DNA of 64,000 bases from Caulobacter flavus. Its GTDB lineage: Bacteria > Pseudomonadota > Alphaproteobacteria > Caulobacterales > Caulobacteraceae. A program made the translations under genes and the position numbers. Of this stretch, positions 9,701 through 16,818 are shown in pieces (position 1 is the first letter of the stretch; every line of letters begins with the position of its first letter). A model generated the notes under the pieces. It made no database searches, had not been told where the DNA came from, and saw only the letters and a list, made by a program, of their open reading frames with translations. The stretch is taken from positions 4,686,001-4,750,000 of the forward strand of contig NZ_CP026100.1 of the NCBI RefSeq assembly GCF_003722335.1, in the 5' to 3' direction.

Positions 9701-9721
9701 CAGCTGACCAAGGCCTGGTAG
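6713..9721 (+). CDS. TonB-dependent outer-membrane receptor with STN signalling domain (lasso-peptide locus)
   Basis: This 1002-aa protein begins with a signal peptide (about residues 1-28, ending near 'IASAQD'). An STN domain follows (about 30-105; 'KSLVALANQTNVRILFESELV'), then a plug around 140-290 with 'VLLDGASALYGSDAVGGVVDIRL', then a 22-strand barrel ending in the aromatic C-terminus 'QLTKAW'. The STN domain is the part that contacts FecR, so this is a transducing receptor. Its place between fecIR and the isopeptidase gene makes it the likely importer of the lasso peptide or a peptide-metal complex; that substrate is inferred, not shown. The 121-bp gap before it may contain a FecI-dependent promoter. 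Confidence 0.92.
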   Translation: MTRVSVSLLSGVSLAALVATAAAPAIASAQDMAVTIALPAGPMQKSLVALANQTNVRILFESELVAGLSAPALQGRYTAREAVEKLLSNSSVSVEQIRPGVLVLRPLRMPVSAPVAVGLPPTSSDSPAAVTQSDPTLVDEIVVGSHIRGVKDSASPVVVLSREDIDQAGYASIAEALTALPQAFGGTASEDSLATGADPNGTNMMRGTGVDLRGLGADATLVLVNGKRMAGAGVYGDFADISSIPFAAVGRTEVLLDGASALYGSDAVGGVVDIRLRTDLDGGESRVSAGAATQGGYSRYLASQALGKTWAGGHVLAAYEYTRNENLHAADRAYAGNADLRVLGGTDRRSTTSAPGNILRLNAAGAYVPTYAIPANQNGVGLTAADFVAGTVNYTNQRGTYDILPQSERHSAIVSVGQDVGAVELTGDFRFAHREIDARNGASTATLVLTAANPYYVSPTGQSSERIAYSFQNEAGGVRNWGVSESLGAALGAKARLGAGWNADLSGVYAQEIGISHSTGQVNSTYLSEAAGLSADSALTSFSAARDGYFNPYVGTGYSNPKAVLDFILSGWDLSKSRNELKSVNLVFDGPLLQLPGGKLRLAVGGQLRREEVRTGGARFLSGYVQTAKVTRAFSRDVKSLFAELNAPLVGPDNALPFVERLELSLAGRIEDYDDVGSTRNPKVGVIWSPSHDLTFKATYGTSFRAPALYELNAPYSITPILVSYNGGQVASLVYTGGNPDLKPETAKSWTAGVTYTPQGAPDLTLGLNAYRTDFTNRVGSPVVLAQALTSAEYAPFRTFVSPASNAADRALVQAIMADSHASGTSAYSVDTYGAVIDLRNVNTGSLVVQGMDATIAYGTTVRGDPLDLNGSLTWLQHYKRKLTPTSTEVELAGQAGYPADLRLRVSATWTHGAAAVTVGLNHVGDTYADTGRRIHPWTTADLQARLRGRIFGVDGLSVALTVQNLFDQDPPFYDNPAGYGYDPANADPIGRIVSFQLTKAW

Positions 9722-9760
9722 CTCCAGGCCCTATTCCCACGAAAAATCGGAGACTTCACC

Positions 9761-12160
9761 ATGCGACGCTTCGCGGCGCTTGCGGTCGGCTGCGTGCTGA
9801 TCATCCCGGGGGCGGCGCAAGCCGCCCCCTACACCGTCGATCGCCTTCTGGCCCTGGAGCAACTGGGCCCGGCGCGGATCGACCCCAGCCAACGCTGGCT
9901 GGTCGTCCAGACCTATGCCCCTTGGAACAAGGCGCCGACCTACGATCTCGATCTCGTCATGAACCTGGGGCTCGGCCGAATTCGGGTCTTCGACCTGAAG
10001 GCTGGCGCCGCCGAGCGGAAACTCGATCTACCAAATGGCGCTGGCTACACCGCCCTGGTCGTCTCCCCACAGGGCCGCCAACTGGCGGTGGGCCGGCTGA
10101 TCGGCCACGCTTTTGAGTTGGGCGTGGTCGACCTGGAGACCGGCCAGGCGCGCTGGCTCGGCGTCACACCGCGCCAGCAGACCTGGGGTCCTAGCGTGTT
10201 GTGGCGCAACGAAGAGGAACTGTTGGTCTCCGCGCGCCCGGCAGACGCCCCTGACATTACTTTCGGCTATGGCTATCTTGGCCAAGAGCGTCTCGCTGAG
10301 AAGACCGCGGCCTCGGCGCGGGGAGCGCTCGGCTCAACGGTGATGGGCAGCGGCCAGTTTCGCGGTCTGAGCCCCACGGCGCCGGCCATCGGTCTCGTGA
10401 GCATAGACCTGCGGTCAAACGCCCGCCGCATCCTCGTTCCCGGCCAGGTCCGAGACATGAGCCTGTCGCCCGACGGACGCGCCGTTGCCGCCGTCGTCCA
10501 GGGCGAGACCATCCAGTATGACCTGCCCGAGCCGACCACCTCGGCCTCCAGCTCCAACCGCAATCACCTCATCCTGGCTGATCTCGACAGCGGCCGAGCC
10601 GTCGAACCTTGCCAGGCCTGCGATCCGATGGATCGCTTCCTGGCCTGGGCGCCGAACGGCCGCGAGGTTCTCGTCTACGCCCGCCAGGGCGAGATGGGCT
10701 ATCGCGACGGCGGGCGGTTTTGGCGTCTGTCCGTTGACGGTGCGGCCCGCGCGCTCGATCTGGGCGCGCTCAAGCCGGTGTTCGGCGAGACATACGACAC
10801 CGCAGGCGTCCCGCTGGGCGGATGGCTCGGCGGCGCGCCCGTCGTCTACGCCCAGCCAGCGGGCGGCAGAGCCGACTACTGGCGGATCGAGCCCGCTCGC
10901 GTGGTCAATCTCACGGCTGCGCTTCCGGCGGGGGGCCGTGCGATCGGCGCTGACGACGGAGCCTGGGCGGTCGCGGCGGCGGGCGAGATCTGGCGCGTGA
11001 CGGCGCGAGAGGCGCGTCCCTGGGGCGTGTCCCAGACGGCGATCACGTCGCTGGCCACGCCGCCCGCCGGCTTCCGGGGATCCCAGAACTACGTGCCCCC
11101 GCTCGCCGACTTGGGGCTGGCTCGAACGGCGTCCCCCACCCTCCCCTGGCCTGGCCAACGTCTGCCGCCCGCGCCAGCCGAAGGCCGCATTGTCGGCCAG
11201 ACGTCCCTGGGCGCGATTGACGCGGTCAAGGACAGGCGCGGTGTTGAACGCATCCTCCTGGCTCCGTCCGCTTCGGCCGAACAGACCCTTGTCACCGTCA
11301 ACGCTGACCTGGCGAAGGTCGAATCCTCGGTCCCAATCGCCATTAGGCACAAAGGCTTGGACGGCAAGGACCTGACCAGCTGGCTCTACCTCCCGCCCAA
11401 CAGCGCGCCTGGGGCGCGCTTGCCAGTGGTGGTGATCCCGTATCCCGGATTCAGTTACGACACCCCGCCCCGCGTCCAGCAGCCGGGGGTTTTATGCCCG
11501 TCGGTCAATGCCCAAGTGCTGGCCGCCCAGGGCTACGCGGTCATTCTACCGTCCATGCCCTATCTGGACAGGCGCGAACCGATGGCCGGACTGGCCGACC
11601 AGATCTTAAGCCCCGTCGACACGGCCGCCGGTCAGGGCCTTGTCGATCCCAACCGGGTGGCGATCTGGGGGCATAGCTACGGCGGCTATGCCGCCATAGC
11701 GGCCGCGACTCAAAGTGCGCGCTTCAAGGCCGTGATCACCACGGCAGCTGGGTTCGACCTGGCCGCCCTCTATGGCCGCATGGGGCCCGCACAATACCTT
11801 GCCCCCGAAACGGGCGTGACGATCTTTGCCACAACCGGATGGCAGGAGACGGGCCAGGCGCGACTGCGGGCGCCGCCGTGGAAAGATCGTGACCTCTACA
11901 CGCGCAACAGCCCGATCACCTATGTGGACCGGATCAAGGCGCCCATCGCGATCTTCCATGGCGACGCCGACAAGGGAATGGACCAAGCCTACACTCTGTT
12001 TGGCGCGCTCTATCGCCAGAACAAGGATGCGATCTTCGTCACCTATCATGGCGAAGGGCACAGCTTTTATGCTCCCGGGAACGTGAGGGACTACTTCGCA
12101 CGGGTCGTCGACTTGCTCGATCGGACCATCGGACCTCATCAAGGCGTCCCGACACAATAA
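9761..12160 (+). CDS. Lasso-peptide isopeptidase, S9 prolyl-oligopeptidase-like
   Basis: This 799-aa protein has a signal peptide (about residues 1-21, 'GAAQA' cleavage region), an N-terminal beta-propeller-like half and a C-terminal alpha/beta hydrolase. The nucleophile elbow is GHSYGG with Ser639. Asp735 or Asp737 lies in 'HGDADKGMD', and His767 in 'GEGHSF'. Characterised members (AtxE type) cut the isopeptide bond of a threaded lasso peptide and linearise it in the periplasm or cytoplasm. It lies 39 bp after the receptor gene on the same strand and converges with the C cyclase gene, overlapping it by 22 bp. No ABC exporter gene is present, as is usual for loci with an isopeptidase. Confidence 0.9.
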   Translation: MRRFAALAVGCVLIIPGAAQAAPYTVDRLLALEQLGPARIDPSQRWLVVQTYAPWNKAPTYDLDLVMNLGLGRIRVFDLKAGAAERKLDLPNGAGYTALVVSPQGRQLAVGRLIGHAFELGVVDLETGQARWLGVTPRQQTWGPSVLWRNEEELLVSARPADAPDITFGYGYLGQERLAEKTAASARGALGSTVMGSGQFRGLSPTAPAIGLVSIDLRSNARRILVPGQVRDMSLSPDGRAVAAVVQGETIQYDLPEPTTSASSSNRNHLILADLDSGRAVEPCQACDPMDRFLAWAPNGREVLVYARQGEMGYRDGGRFWRLSVDGAARALDLGALKPVFGETYDTAGVPLGGWLGGAPVVYAQPAGGRADYWRIEPARVVNLTAALPAGGRAIGADDGAWAVAAAGEIWRVTAREARPWGVSQTAITSLATPPAGFRGSQNYVPPLADLGLARTASPTLPWPGQRLPPAPAEGRIVGQTSLGAIDAVKDRRGVERILLAPSASAEQTLVTVNADLAKVESSVPIAIRHKGLDGKDLTSWLYLPPNSAPGARLPVVVIPYPGFSYDTPPRVQQPGVLCPSVNAQVLAAQGYAVILPSMPYLDRREPMAGLADQILSPVDTAAGQGLVDPNRVAIWGHSYGGYAAIAAATQSARFKAVITTAAGFDLAALYGRMGPAQYLAPETGVTIFATTGWQETGQARLRAPPWKDRDLYTRNSPITYVDRIKAPIAIFHGDADKGMDQAYTLFGALYRQNKDAIFVTYHGEGHSFYAPGNVRDYFARVVDLLDRTIGPHQGVPTQ

Positions 12161-13929
12161 TGCCCCGCCTGGTCAGTGGGCCCGGAGGCCTGGGCTATGC
12201 GCTCTCGCCAGCACCTGACCCAGGCCTCCAGGGCCAGTAGAATAAAAATCTCCGACGAGAGGTTGGTCCAGATCAAACGCTCGGGGAGCAAGGCGGCGTC
12301 GAGGCTTGCCAGGTCCAGCAAGCCTGCCGCCGCCAATTCGCCTTCCAACAGATAAGGCCGCACAGCATCCAGGCTAAGCGCGAGACTTTGGGCGAAATAG
12401 GCTGAAAGAGCGCCCTTACCGCGCCGCGCGAAAACGGCCTCCGGCAGTCGGTCGGCGAAGGCGCAACGGGCGAATGGACGATCATTGGCGCCGACGGCCA
12501 GACGCCCCGCCGCGAGGGACAGGCAAAACTCCACCACCGGCTGGCTCATCAACGGATCAATGACCAGCCCGGAGCGTGAGCGCTGACTCTCACCAAACGC
12601 GCTAAGCCCGTTGACCAGAGCCAGCACCTGCAATTGCTTGGCAGGCTTGAGGTCCCGCGCCTCGGCCAGCCAGGGATGAAGGTCTGGCAGGCGCGCCGCA
12701 GCGGCCGGCGAGAGGAACAGCTGCACGCCCAGCCCCGCTGTCAGATCCTGGTTGGCAAGGCCCCGCTTGAGCATTGACCAGACCGTGGTGGCGTGACGGC
12801 GCGCCAGGATTTCCAGGCCGCGCAAGCGCCCCCCGGCGCTGGCGCCGGCCAGCACGTCGCGCACGAGAGCCGGATTAGCCGACTGATAGAGCATCGCGTC
12901 CCCGCCCCGCCCCGTGAACATCGCCTCCACGCCATTCTGGGAAAGGCGCGCGGCCAAGTCGGCGTCATGGTCGGGGTCACCGCCGAGATAGTTCGGCCGT
13001 GGCCCACCGGCGGCGGCCACCAGCTTCTCGGGCTCGATGCGGAGCATGTCCCGTTCGACCACCACCAGTGGGACGCCGACCCTGTCGGCGACCGCCCGGG
13101 CGTAGACCTGCTCATCGCTTTCGGCGAAGGGAAAGGTATGATTGACGCCGTAGATCAGAGGAGCCTGGACCTGGGCCAGGCTGCTAGCGACGATCGCCGA
13201 GTCCAGCCCGCCGGAGATTTCGCAGAAGACGCCCTCGCGTCCGTAAGACCAGGCCGCGACTACACCATCGACCACGGACCGCAACGCCTCGGGCGGCGCG
13301 TCACGCCATGGCGCGGCAGCCAGCCTCGCGGGTGACCAGAGGCGGGGCCCACGGCCTTCTGGTCCCGCAAGGACGCCAGATGGGTAGCTCGTCACGCCGA
13401 CGAGCGGGCAAAGATGGCTGGCCAGGTTCTTCTGACGCAGGATCGTGGCCACTTGCGCCCAGTCGATCTCGAGATCGGCGGGCCACAAGGCCGGCAGATC
13501 GGGAAGGCGCGACCCGATAAAGCGCAGGCTCCCCCGTCGCCACCCGATGGCGTCCATGGCGCCGAGGGGATCGCGCAGGACCTGGGCAGGGCCATGGTCG
13601 TCGTTGAGGATGGCCACATACCGCCCAAAGCCCCGCGCGACCAGACGCCGGGCGATCCCTTCCGGTTCGGTCCCAAAGCCCATCAGTTCGAGATCCCGCC
13701 CAAGCCCGGATCGGGCAGCCTGGACGTCAAACACCTCGCCGATGAGGGATCCGCCGACGCCGGGCAAATGTCGGTAAGTCGCTGGCTGCGCCTGCTCAAG
13801 AAACACCGAGAACCAGCGCCGCTCGGCGACTTTCTTCCAGGCCCCCGTCGCAAGGACGAGGCTCTCCGCCTCGCGCCAGGCGCTAAGGTCGCTTCCAGCC
13901 TGGGTCTCGATGACCAGATAGTCGCGCAT
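12139..13929 (-). CDS. Lasso-peptide cyclase C (asparagine-synthetase-like)
   Basis: This 596-aa protein has an N-terminal glutaminase-like half that lacks a catalytic Cys2. The C-terminal synthetase half has the ATP pyrophosphatase loop SGGLDSA at residues 239-245, and 'FTGRGGDAML' further on. C proteins adenylate the ring Asp or Glu side chain of the precursor and close the isopeptide bond with the new N-terminus. ATG 13929 (MRDYLVIETQ) follows the B stop by one base, so B and C are probably translated together. Upstream in-frame codons overlap B and are not used. The gene's 3' end overlaps the convergent isopeptidase gene by 22 bp. Confidence 0.92.
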   Translation of the reverse strand: MRDYLVIETQAGSDLSAWREAESLVLATGAWKKVAERRWFSVFLEQAQPATYRHLPGVGGSLIGEVFDVQAARSGLGRDLELMGFGTEPEGIARRLVARGFGRYVAILNDDHGPAQVLRDPLGAMDAIGWRRGSLRFIGSRLPDLPALWPADLEIDWAQVATILRQKNLASHLCPLVGVTSYPSGVLAGPEGRGPRLWSPARLAAAPWRDAPPEALRSVVDGVVAAWSYGREGVFCEISGGLDSAIVASSLAQVQAPLIYGVNHTFPFAESDEQVYARAVADRVGVPLVVVERDMLRIEPEKLVAAAGGPRPNYLGGDPDHDADLAARLSQNGVEAMFTGRGGDAMLYQSANPALVRDVLAGASAGGRLRGLEILARRHATTVWSMLKRGLANQDLTAGLGVQLFLSPAAAARLPDLHPWLAEARDLKPAKQLQVLALVNGLSAFGESQRSRSGLVIDPLMSQPVVEFCLSLAAGRLAVGANDRPFARCAFADRLPEAVFARRGKGALSAYFAQSLALSLDAVRPYLLEGELAAAGLLDLASLDAALLPERLIWTNLSSEIFILLALEAWVRCWRERIAQASGPTDQAGHYCVGTP

Positions 13930-13930
13930 G

Positions 13931-14584
13931 TCACACCACCAGGATCGGGGTGAAGGCGCCGACCCGGCCTGGCGTGTCGTCCAAGACCACCTCTCCGGCT
14001 TGCAGCCAGCAGTGGGCCTGGAAGGGCCAGGTGCGCACGCCGAACACCCAGGCGGTCGCGTGGCCGCGGCGTGCGAGATAGAGGCGCTGTTGGAGACTGC
14101 GCATGAGGCAAAGCCCGGCCCTGGGCAGCCAGGGCGACATGGCGGCGAAGCGGCGGCTTTCCTTGAGCAAGTCGGGTGAAGCCGGCGCGAAGGCTGCGGG
14201 TTCAACCGTTCCCACCAAGGCGAGAATGTCGGCGAAACTCAGCCGATCGATGGCTCGGGCGGCTGTCAGATTGGCCGACAGCGCTGCGGCGATCGCCGAT
14301 GCGCTAAGGCCCGGCGTCGCCTGGTCGTCGGGATCAAGACCGCCATGGACCGCGCGCGCGCGAACCGGCGCGATGCTTGCGCCGCCCATCAGGGTCAGCA
14401 GGCCCGCCTCGATCAGGTCATCGGCTGCGGCAGACGGATCGGCCAGGACGCCGCCATCGGATTGCAGCGTTAAATGCGCGGCGGCGTCGAGCAGGCAGAA
14501 ATAAGCATCGGCCTCGATATCGAGGAGGACGATCTCGCCGCCGACGCGCGCCGCGCGAACGTGCGGCGCCAGCCAGGCCTGCAT
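13931..14584 (-). CDS. Lasso-peptide B protein: RRE domain fused to transglutaminase-like leader peptidase
   Basis: This 217-aa protein has residues 1 to about 80 forming a PqqD-like recognition element ('GGEIVLLDIEADAYFCLLDAAA'). The C-terminal domain carries Cys159 in 'GLCLMRS', His191 in 'FQAHCWL' and Asp202/203 in 'VVLDD', the triad of B-type leader peptidases. Proteobacterial B proteins are normally such fusions. It binds the leader, cleaves it after the -1 residue and passes the core to C. It lies 39 bp after the second precursor gene and one base before C. All key residues are present, so the locus should be functional. Confidence 0.92.
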   Translation of the reverse strand: MQAWLAPHVRAARVGGEIVLLDIEADAYFCLLDAAAHLTLQSDGGVLADPSAAADDLIEAGLLTLMGGASIAPVRARAVHGGLDPDDQATPGLSASAIAAALSANLTAARAIDRLSFADILALVGTVEPAAFAPASPDLLKESRRFAAMSPWLPRAGLCLMRSLQQRLYLARRGHATAWVFGVRTWPFQAHCWLQAGEVVLDDTPGRVGAFTPILVV

Positions 14585-14623
14585 GGCGTTACTCCCTCAA
14601 AGCTGGCCGGCGTCGCCGCCAGA

Positions 14624-14743
14624 TCAGACGCCCCAGCAGTCGGAGACGTCCATGCTCTCCTGCTCGCCGAACGGCAGGTGCGCCTGGGTCAGAGCCTTGG
14701 CCGACCCGAAGCGGATCAGCCGAAACGAAGCCTTGCTGTTCAT
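14624..14743 (-). CDS. Lasso-peptide precursor, copy 2 (39 aa, Cys-containing core)
   Basis: ATG 14743 follows AAGGA by nine bases, and the stop is TGA 14626-14624. The leader (residues 1-20) ends FGSAKALTQ with Thr at -2, the conserved lasso leader position. The predicted core is AHLPFGEQESMDVSDCWGV (19 residues). Ala1 would link to Glu9 (nine-residue ring); a seven-residue ring through Glu7 is the alternative. Pro4 and Gly6 lie in the ring, and the tail ends Cys16-Trp17-Gly18-Val19. The gene is paralogous to the precursor at 14824-14940: the leader block RLIRFGSAK and most of the core are identical. Ala at position 1 is rare but known from Caulobacter caulonodins. Cleavage and ring sites are predictions. 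Confidence 0.9.
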   Translation of the reverse strand: MNSKASFRLIRFGSAKALTQAHLPFGEQESMDVSDCWGV

Positions 14744-14777
14744 AGGAACAGTCCTTCTGATGCGAGGTGAACGAACT

Positions 14778-14809
14778 GCGCCGCCGGCGCCGTGACGCGA
14801 CGGCGGCGC
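14778..14809 (-). terminator. Strong hairpin between the two precursor genes
   Basis: GCGCCGCCG (14778-14786) pairs perfectly with CGGCGGCGC (14801-14809) around a 14-base loop that can itself pair. It begins 14 bases after the stop of precursor 1 and ends 34 bases before the start of precursor 2. It has no following U-tract on the transcribed strand, so it is more likely an attenuator or RNA-stabilising element than a full terminator. Its expected effect is more mRNA for the first precursor than for precursor 2, B and C. Confidence 0.6.
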
Positions 14810-14823
14810 GCCCCGTACGGCGC

Positions 14824-14940
14824 CTAGATGCCGTACTTGTCGGAGACGTCCGACGACTCCTGCTCACCGGTGGGCAGGTGAGCCTGGGTCAGGGTCTTGG
14901 CGGAGCCGAAGCGGATCAGCCGGATTTTGGAACGGGTCAT
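14824..14940 (-). CDS. Lasso-peptide precursor, copy 1 (38 aa)
   Basis: ATG 14940 follows a strong AGGAGG ribosome-binding site by six bases, and the stop is TAG 14826-14824. The leader of 19 residues contains IRLIRFGSAK and ends TLTQ, with Thr at -2. The predicted core is AHLPTGEQESSDVSDKYGI. Ala1 would close on Glu9 (or Glu7), leaving a tail of about ten residues with Lys16-Tyr17 as candidate bulky plug region. It differs from copy 2 at core positions 5, 11, 16, 17 and 19, i.e. one ring residue and the tail. It is the first gene of the putative A1-A2-B-C operon. Confidence 0.9.
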   Translation of the reverse strand: MTRSKIRLIRFGSAKTLTQAHLPTGEQESSDVSDKYGI

Positions 14941-14994
14941 GATGACCTCCTTTGGGCTGGTGACAGCCGCAAGTTGCGGCGTTCCAAGGAGGCG

Positions 14995-15030
14995 ACCGAC
15001 GCGATGTATATTCAAATCTATATTTGCGGC
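14995..15030 (-). promoter_or_regulatory. Candidate promoter/operator of the lasso biosynthetic operon
   Basis: Within otherwise GC-rich DNA, 15003-15026 is AT-rich, with two TATA blocks (15007-15010 and 15019-15022) flanking TTCAAATC. It lies 55-70 bases before the first precursor start and just after the end of the GntR gene. It could hold the -10 region or a GntR operator. No canonical -35/-10 pair is evident, so the assignment is tentative. Confidence 0.4.
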
Positions 15031-15044
15031 CGTCGAACGCCTCG

Positions 15045-15617
15045 TCAGGAGAGCCCCAAGGTGCGAGCCAGGATGTCGCCGGCGCGCCGGGCGCGGCGAC
15101 GGCAATAGCGGCGCGCCAGCGTCGCCAGAGGTCGGCCGGACGCCCCGGCCCCGATCGCCGCGATGATCGCTTCTGCGTCCGCGCGCCCCAATAGCGCCGC
15201 CTCGGCCGGCGCGAAGGGCGCCAGCTGCGCGCTCACCCTCAAGAGCGCCCTGGCCAGGGTCCGGCTTGACGTCAGGCTCGCCAGCAAGGCCAGGGGATCG
15301 CCCGCCTGGTCTGGCGCTGCCCGGTCCTCGACCCAACGATCGTTGGCGGCCGCGATGGCGAGGATCGCGGCCAGGTCGTAGCGGTCGGCCAGGCTGCCCC
15401 TGTCGAGCGCCAGGCCCCGGTAGCCGCCGGCCGTGCGCACCACCAGCCCCTCGCCCGACAGCTTGGCGAGGGCTTCGCGGACCGGGGTCGGGCTGACGCC
15501 CAGCGCCTGGGCCAGGGGAATGACCGCCAGCGGCGCGCCCCGAACGGCGTCCGGCTGGGTCAGGCGCTGTCGCAGGGTTTCGAACGTGCGGTCGAACGGA
15601 TCGCGATCTCGGCCCAC
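15045..15617 (-). CDS. GntR-family transcriptional regulator
   Basis: This 190-aa protein has an N-terminal winged helix: 'IPLAQALGVSPTPVREALAKLSGEGLVV' at about residues 33-60, the classical GntR motif. The C-terminal half is all-helical and Ala/Leu/Arg-rich, resembling a reduced FadR/FCD-type effector domain, but without an obvious His-metal set. It is encoded directly upstream of the first precursor on the same strand, 104 bp away. It is therefore the best candidate local regulator of lasso biosynthesis. The ligand is unknown; the peptide itself or a metabolite are both possible. Confidence 0.82.
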   Translation of the reverse strand: MGRDRDPFDRTFETLRQRLTQPDAVRGAPLAVIPLAQALGVSPTPVREALAKLSGEGLVVRTAGGYRGLALDRGSLADRYDLAAILAIAAANDRWVEDRAAPDQAGDPLALLASLTSSRTLARALLRVSAQLAPFAPAEAALLGRADAEAIIAAIGAGASGRPLATLARRYCRRRARRAGDILARTLGLS

Positions 15618-15970
15618 GGCGCGCGCCCTCCTCGTCTTCGGGACGCCAAGTGTTCCGGCGGCGGATCAAGCCGTCGACCATGCACCGGCCAGGAGGTGGA
15701 TGAAGAGCGCCTGGCGACGCCCCTTGCCCCGTCCCGCCGAGTCGGGCGGCAACGAACATCAATTGTTAAGCTTAAGGCTTGCCGCAAGGTCAGCAGTTTG
15801 TTGCCGAAATCTACGCAACCATACCCATCGCGTAACAGTGTTCATTTTCAGGGCGGAGTTTCAGATACACATGGCGGCATCAACCTAAATTATCTCAGAA
15901 GCTGACTTGCCGGTCCGGTTTTTTGCTTATCTACTATCCCCAAGGTTGTTGCGGTGACTTGGAGTATCGT
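15618..15970. promoter_or_regulatory. Divergent intergenic region between GntR and HTH genes
   Basis: This 353-bp region has no convincing gene. AACATCAATTGTT (about 15756-15768) and the palindrome TTAAGCTTAA (15766-15775) form an AT-rich patch upstream of the GntR gene and may be its operator. GGAG just before ATG 15971 serves the rightward HTH gene. Confidence 0.4.
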
Positions 15971-16480
15971 ATGGCCGGGCCTGCGAAGACGCCGCTCGGG
16001 CGACAGTCTCAGCTTCGCGCGAGGATCATCCAGTCCCTCGTCAAGGAGCGCCGGATGTCTCCAGAAGAGGTGGCGGCTGGGATGGGGGTTTCGATCCGCA
16101 CCTATCGGGACTTCTCCAACGGAAAACGCGCCTATGACTTCAATAAGGTGCGGCTGTTCGCGCGGGCCACGCGGACTGACCCCACGGCCATCCACCTGGG
16201 CATACAGTTCAACTGGCCAGAGCTGCCGATCCTGCTGATGGACAACAAGATGGCCACAGCCGCCTTCGTGATGATCCGGGATCTGCATGGCGAGCACGGG
16301 GCGCGTCTGGCCAGCGTGCCCGCCAAGCTTTTGGTGGCGGGCTTCCGTCACATCAGCGAGGAAATCCGCAAGTATTTCGAGCGGCGCGACGCCAGCATCG
16401 AGGCCTATATCGAGCGCGCGATCGCGCAGACCTATGGCGACCCGGATGAGGACGAGGAGCCGCCGGAGGGCGAGGCCTGA
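15971..16480 (+). CDS. Helix-turn-helix regulator, 169 aa
   Basis: The HTH segment 'MSPEEVAAGMGVSIRTYRDFSNGKRAYDFNKVRLFARAT' at about residues 28-66 is XRE-like. The remainder contains 'MDNKMATAAFVMIRDLHGEHGARL', a mixed helical region, and an acidic tail ending EDEEPPEGEA. ATG 15971 is chosen for the GGAG 6-8 bases upstream; an earlier frame to 15923 lacks one. It faces the DUF736 gene tail to tail with a 49-bp overlap. It may be an island regulator like the XRE gene at 31255. No partner site was identified. Confidence 0.72.
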   Translation: MAGPAKTPLGRQSQLRARIIQSLVKERRMSPEEVAAGMGVSIRTYRDFSNGKRAYDFNKVRLFARATRTDPTAIHLGIQFNWPELPILLMDNKMATAAFVMIRDLHGEHGARLASVPAKLLVAGFRHISEEIRKYFERRDASIEAYIERAIAQTYGDPDEDEEPPEGEA

Positions 16481-16818
16481 GCCTGGCCCTCGGAGTTCGG
16501 CTTGTCGGCCGCCTTCTCCGGGTCGCGGCGGATCCAGGTCAGGGGCAAGACGCCGCCTTCGGCGGCCATGAGCCTGACATTAAGCGGACCGGCCCAGGTG
16601 GGGTCGTCCAGCTTGACGTTCAACAGTGCGCCGCCGCCGTCGTTGGCCTTCCAGGCCGCCCCGACCTCGCTGTCGCCCAGTTGGACGATGAAGTCCGGCC
16701 CGCGCCCGCTGGTGCGCCCCGTCGCGACGAATTTCACCGCCGCGTCGCGGAGGGCCAGGGTGTTGATGCGGCCGACGAAGCCTTCGCCCTCGCGGCGGAA
16801 CTGACCGATGATCGACAT
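16432..16818 (-). CDS. DUF736 family protein, copy 1
   Basis: This 128-aa protein starts 'MSIIGQFRREGEGFVGRINTLALRD' and continues 'LLNVKLDDPTWAGPLNVRLM', hallmarks of DUF736. Family members occur in nearly every alphaproteobacterial conjugative island near ardC and parB; their biochemical role is unknown. The C-terminal 35 residues are a Ser/Gly-rich low-complexity tail. It shares the family with the gene at 18562-18912, but the two differ widely in sequence, so both were probably acquired or diverged long ago. Confidence 0.85.
   Translation of the reverse strand: MSIIGQFRREGEGFVGRINTLALRDAAVKFVATGRTSGRGPDFIVQLGDSEVGAAWKANDGGGALLNVKLDDPTWAGPLNVRLMAAEGGVLPLTWIRRDPEKAADKPNSEGQAQASPSGGSSSSSGSP

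Noticed and set aside
12139..14205. Extended start for the C cyclase at 14205
   Set aside because: The extra 92 residues overlap the B gene and have no homology-like pattern; ATG 13929 directly after the B stop is the natural start.
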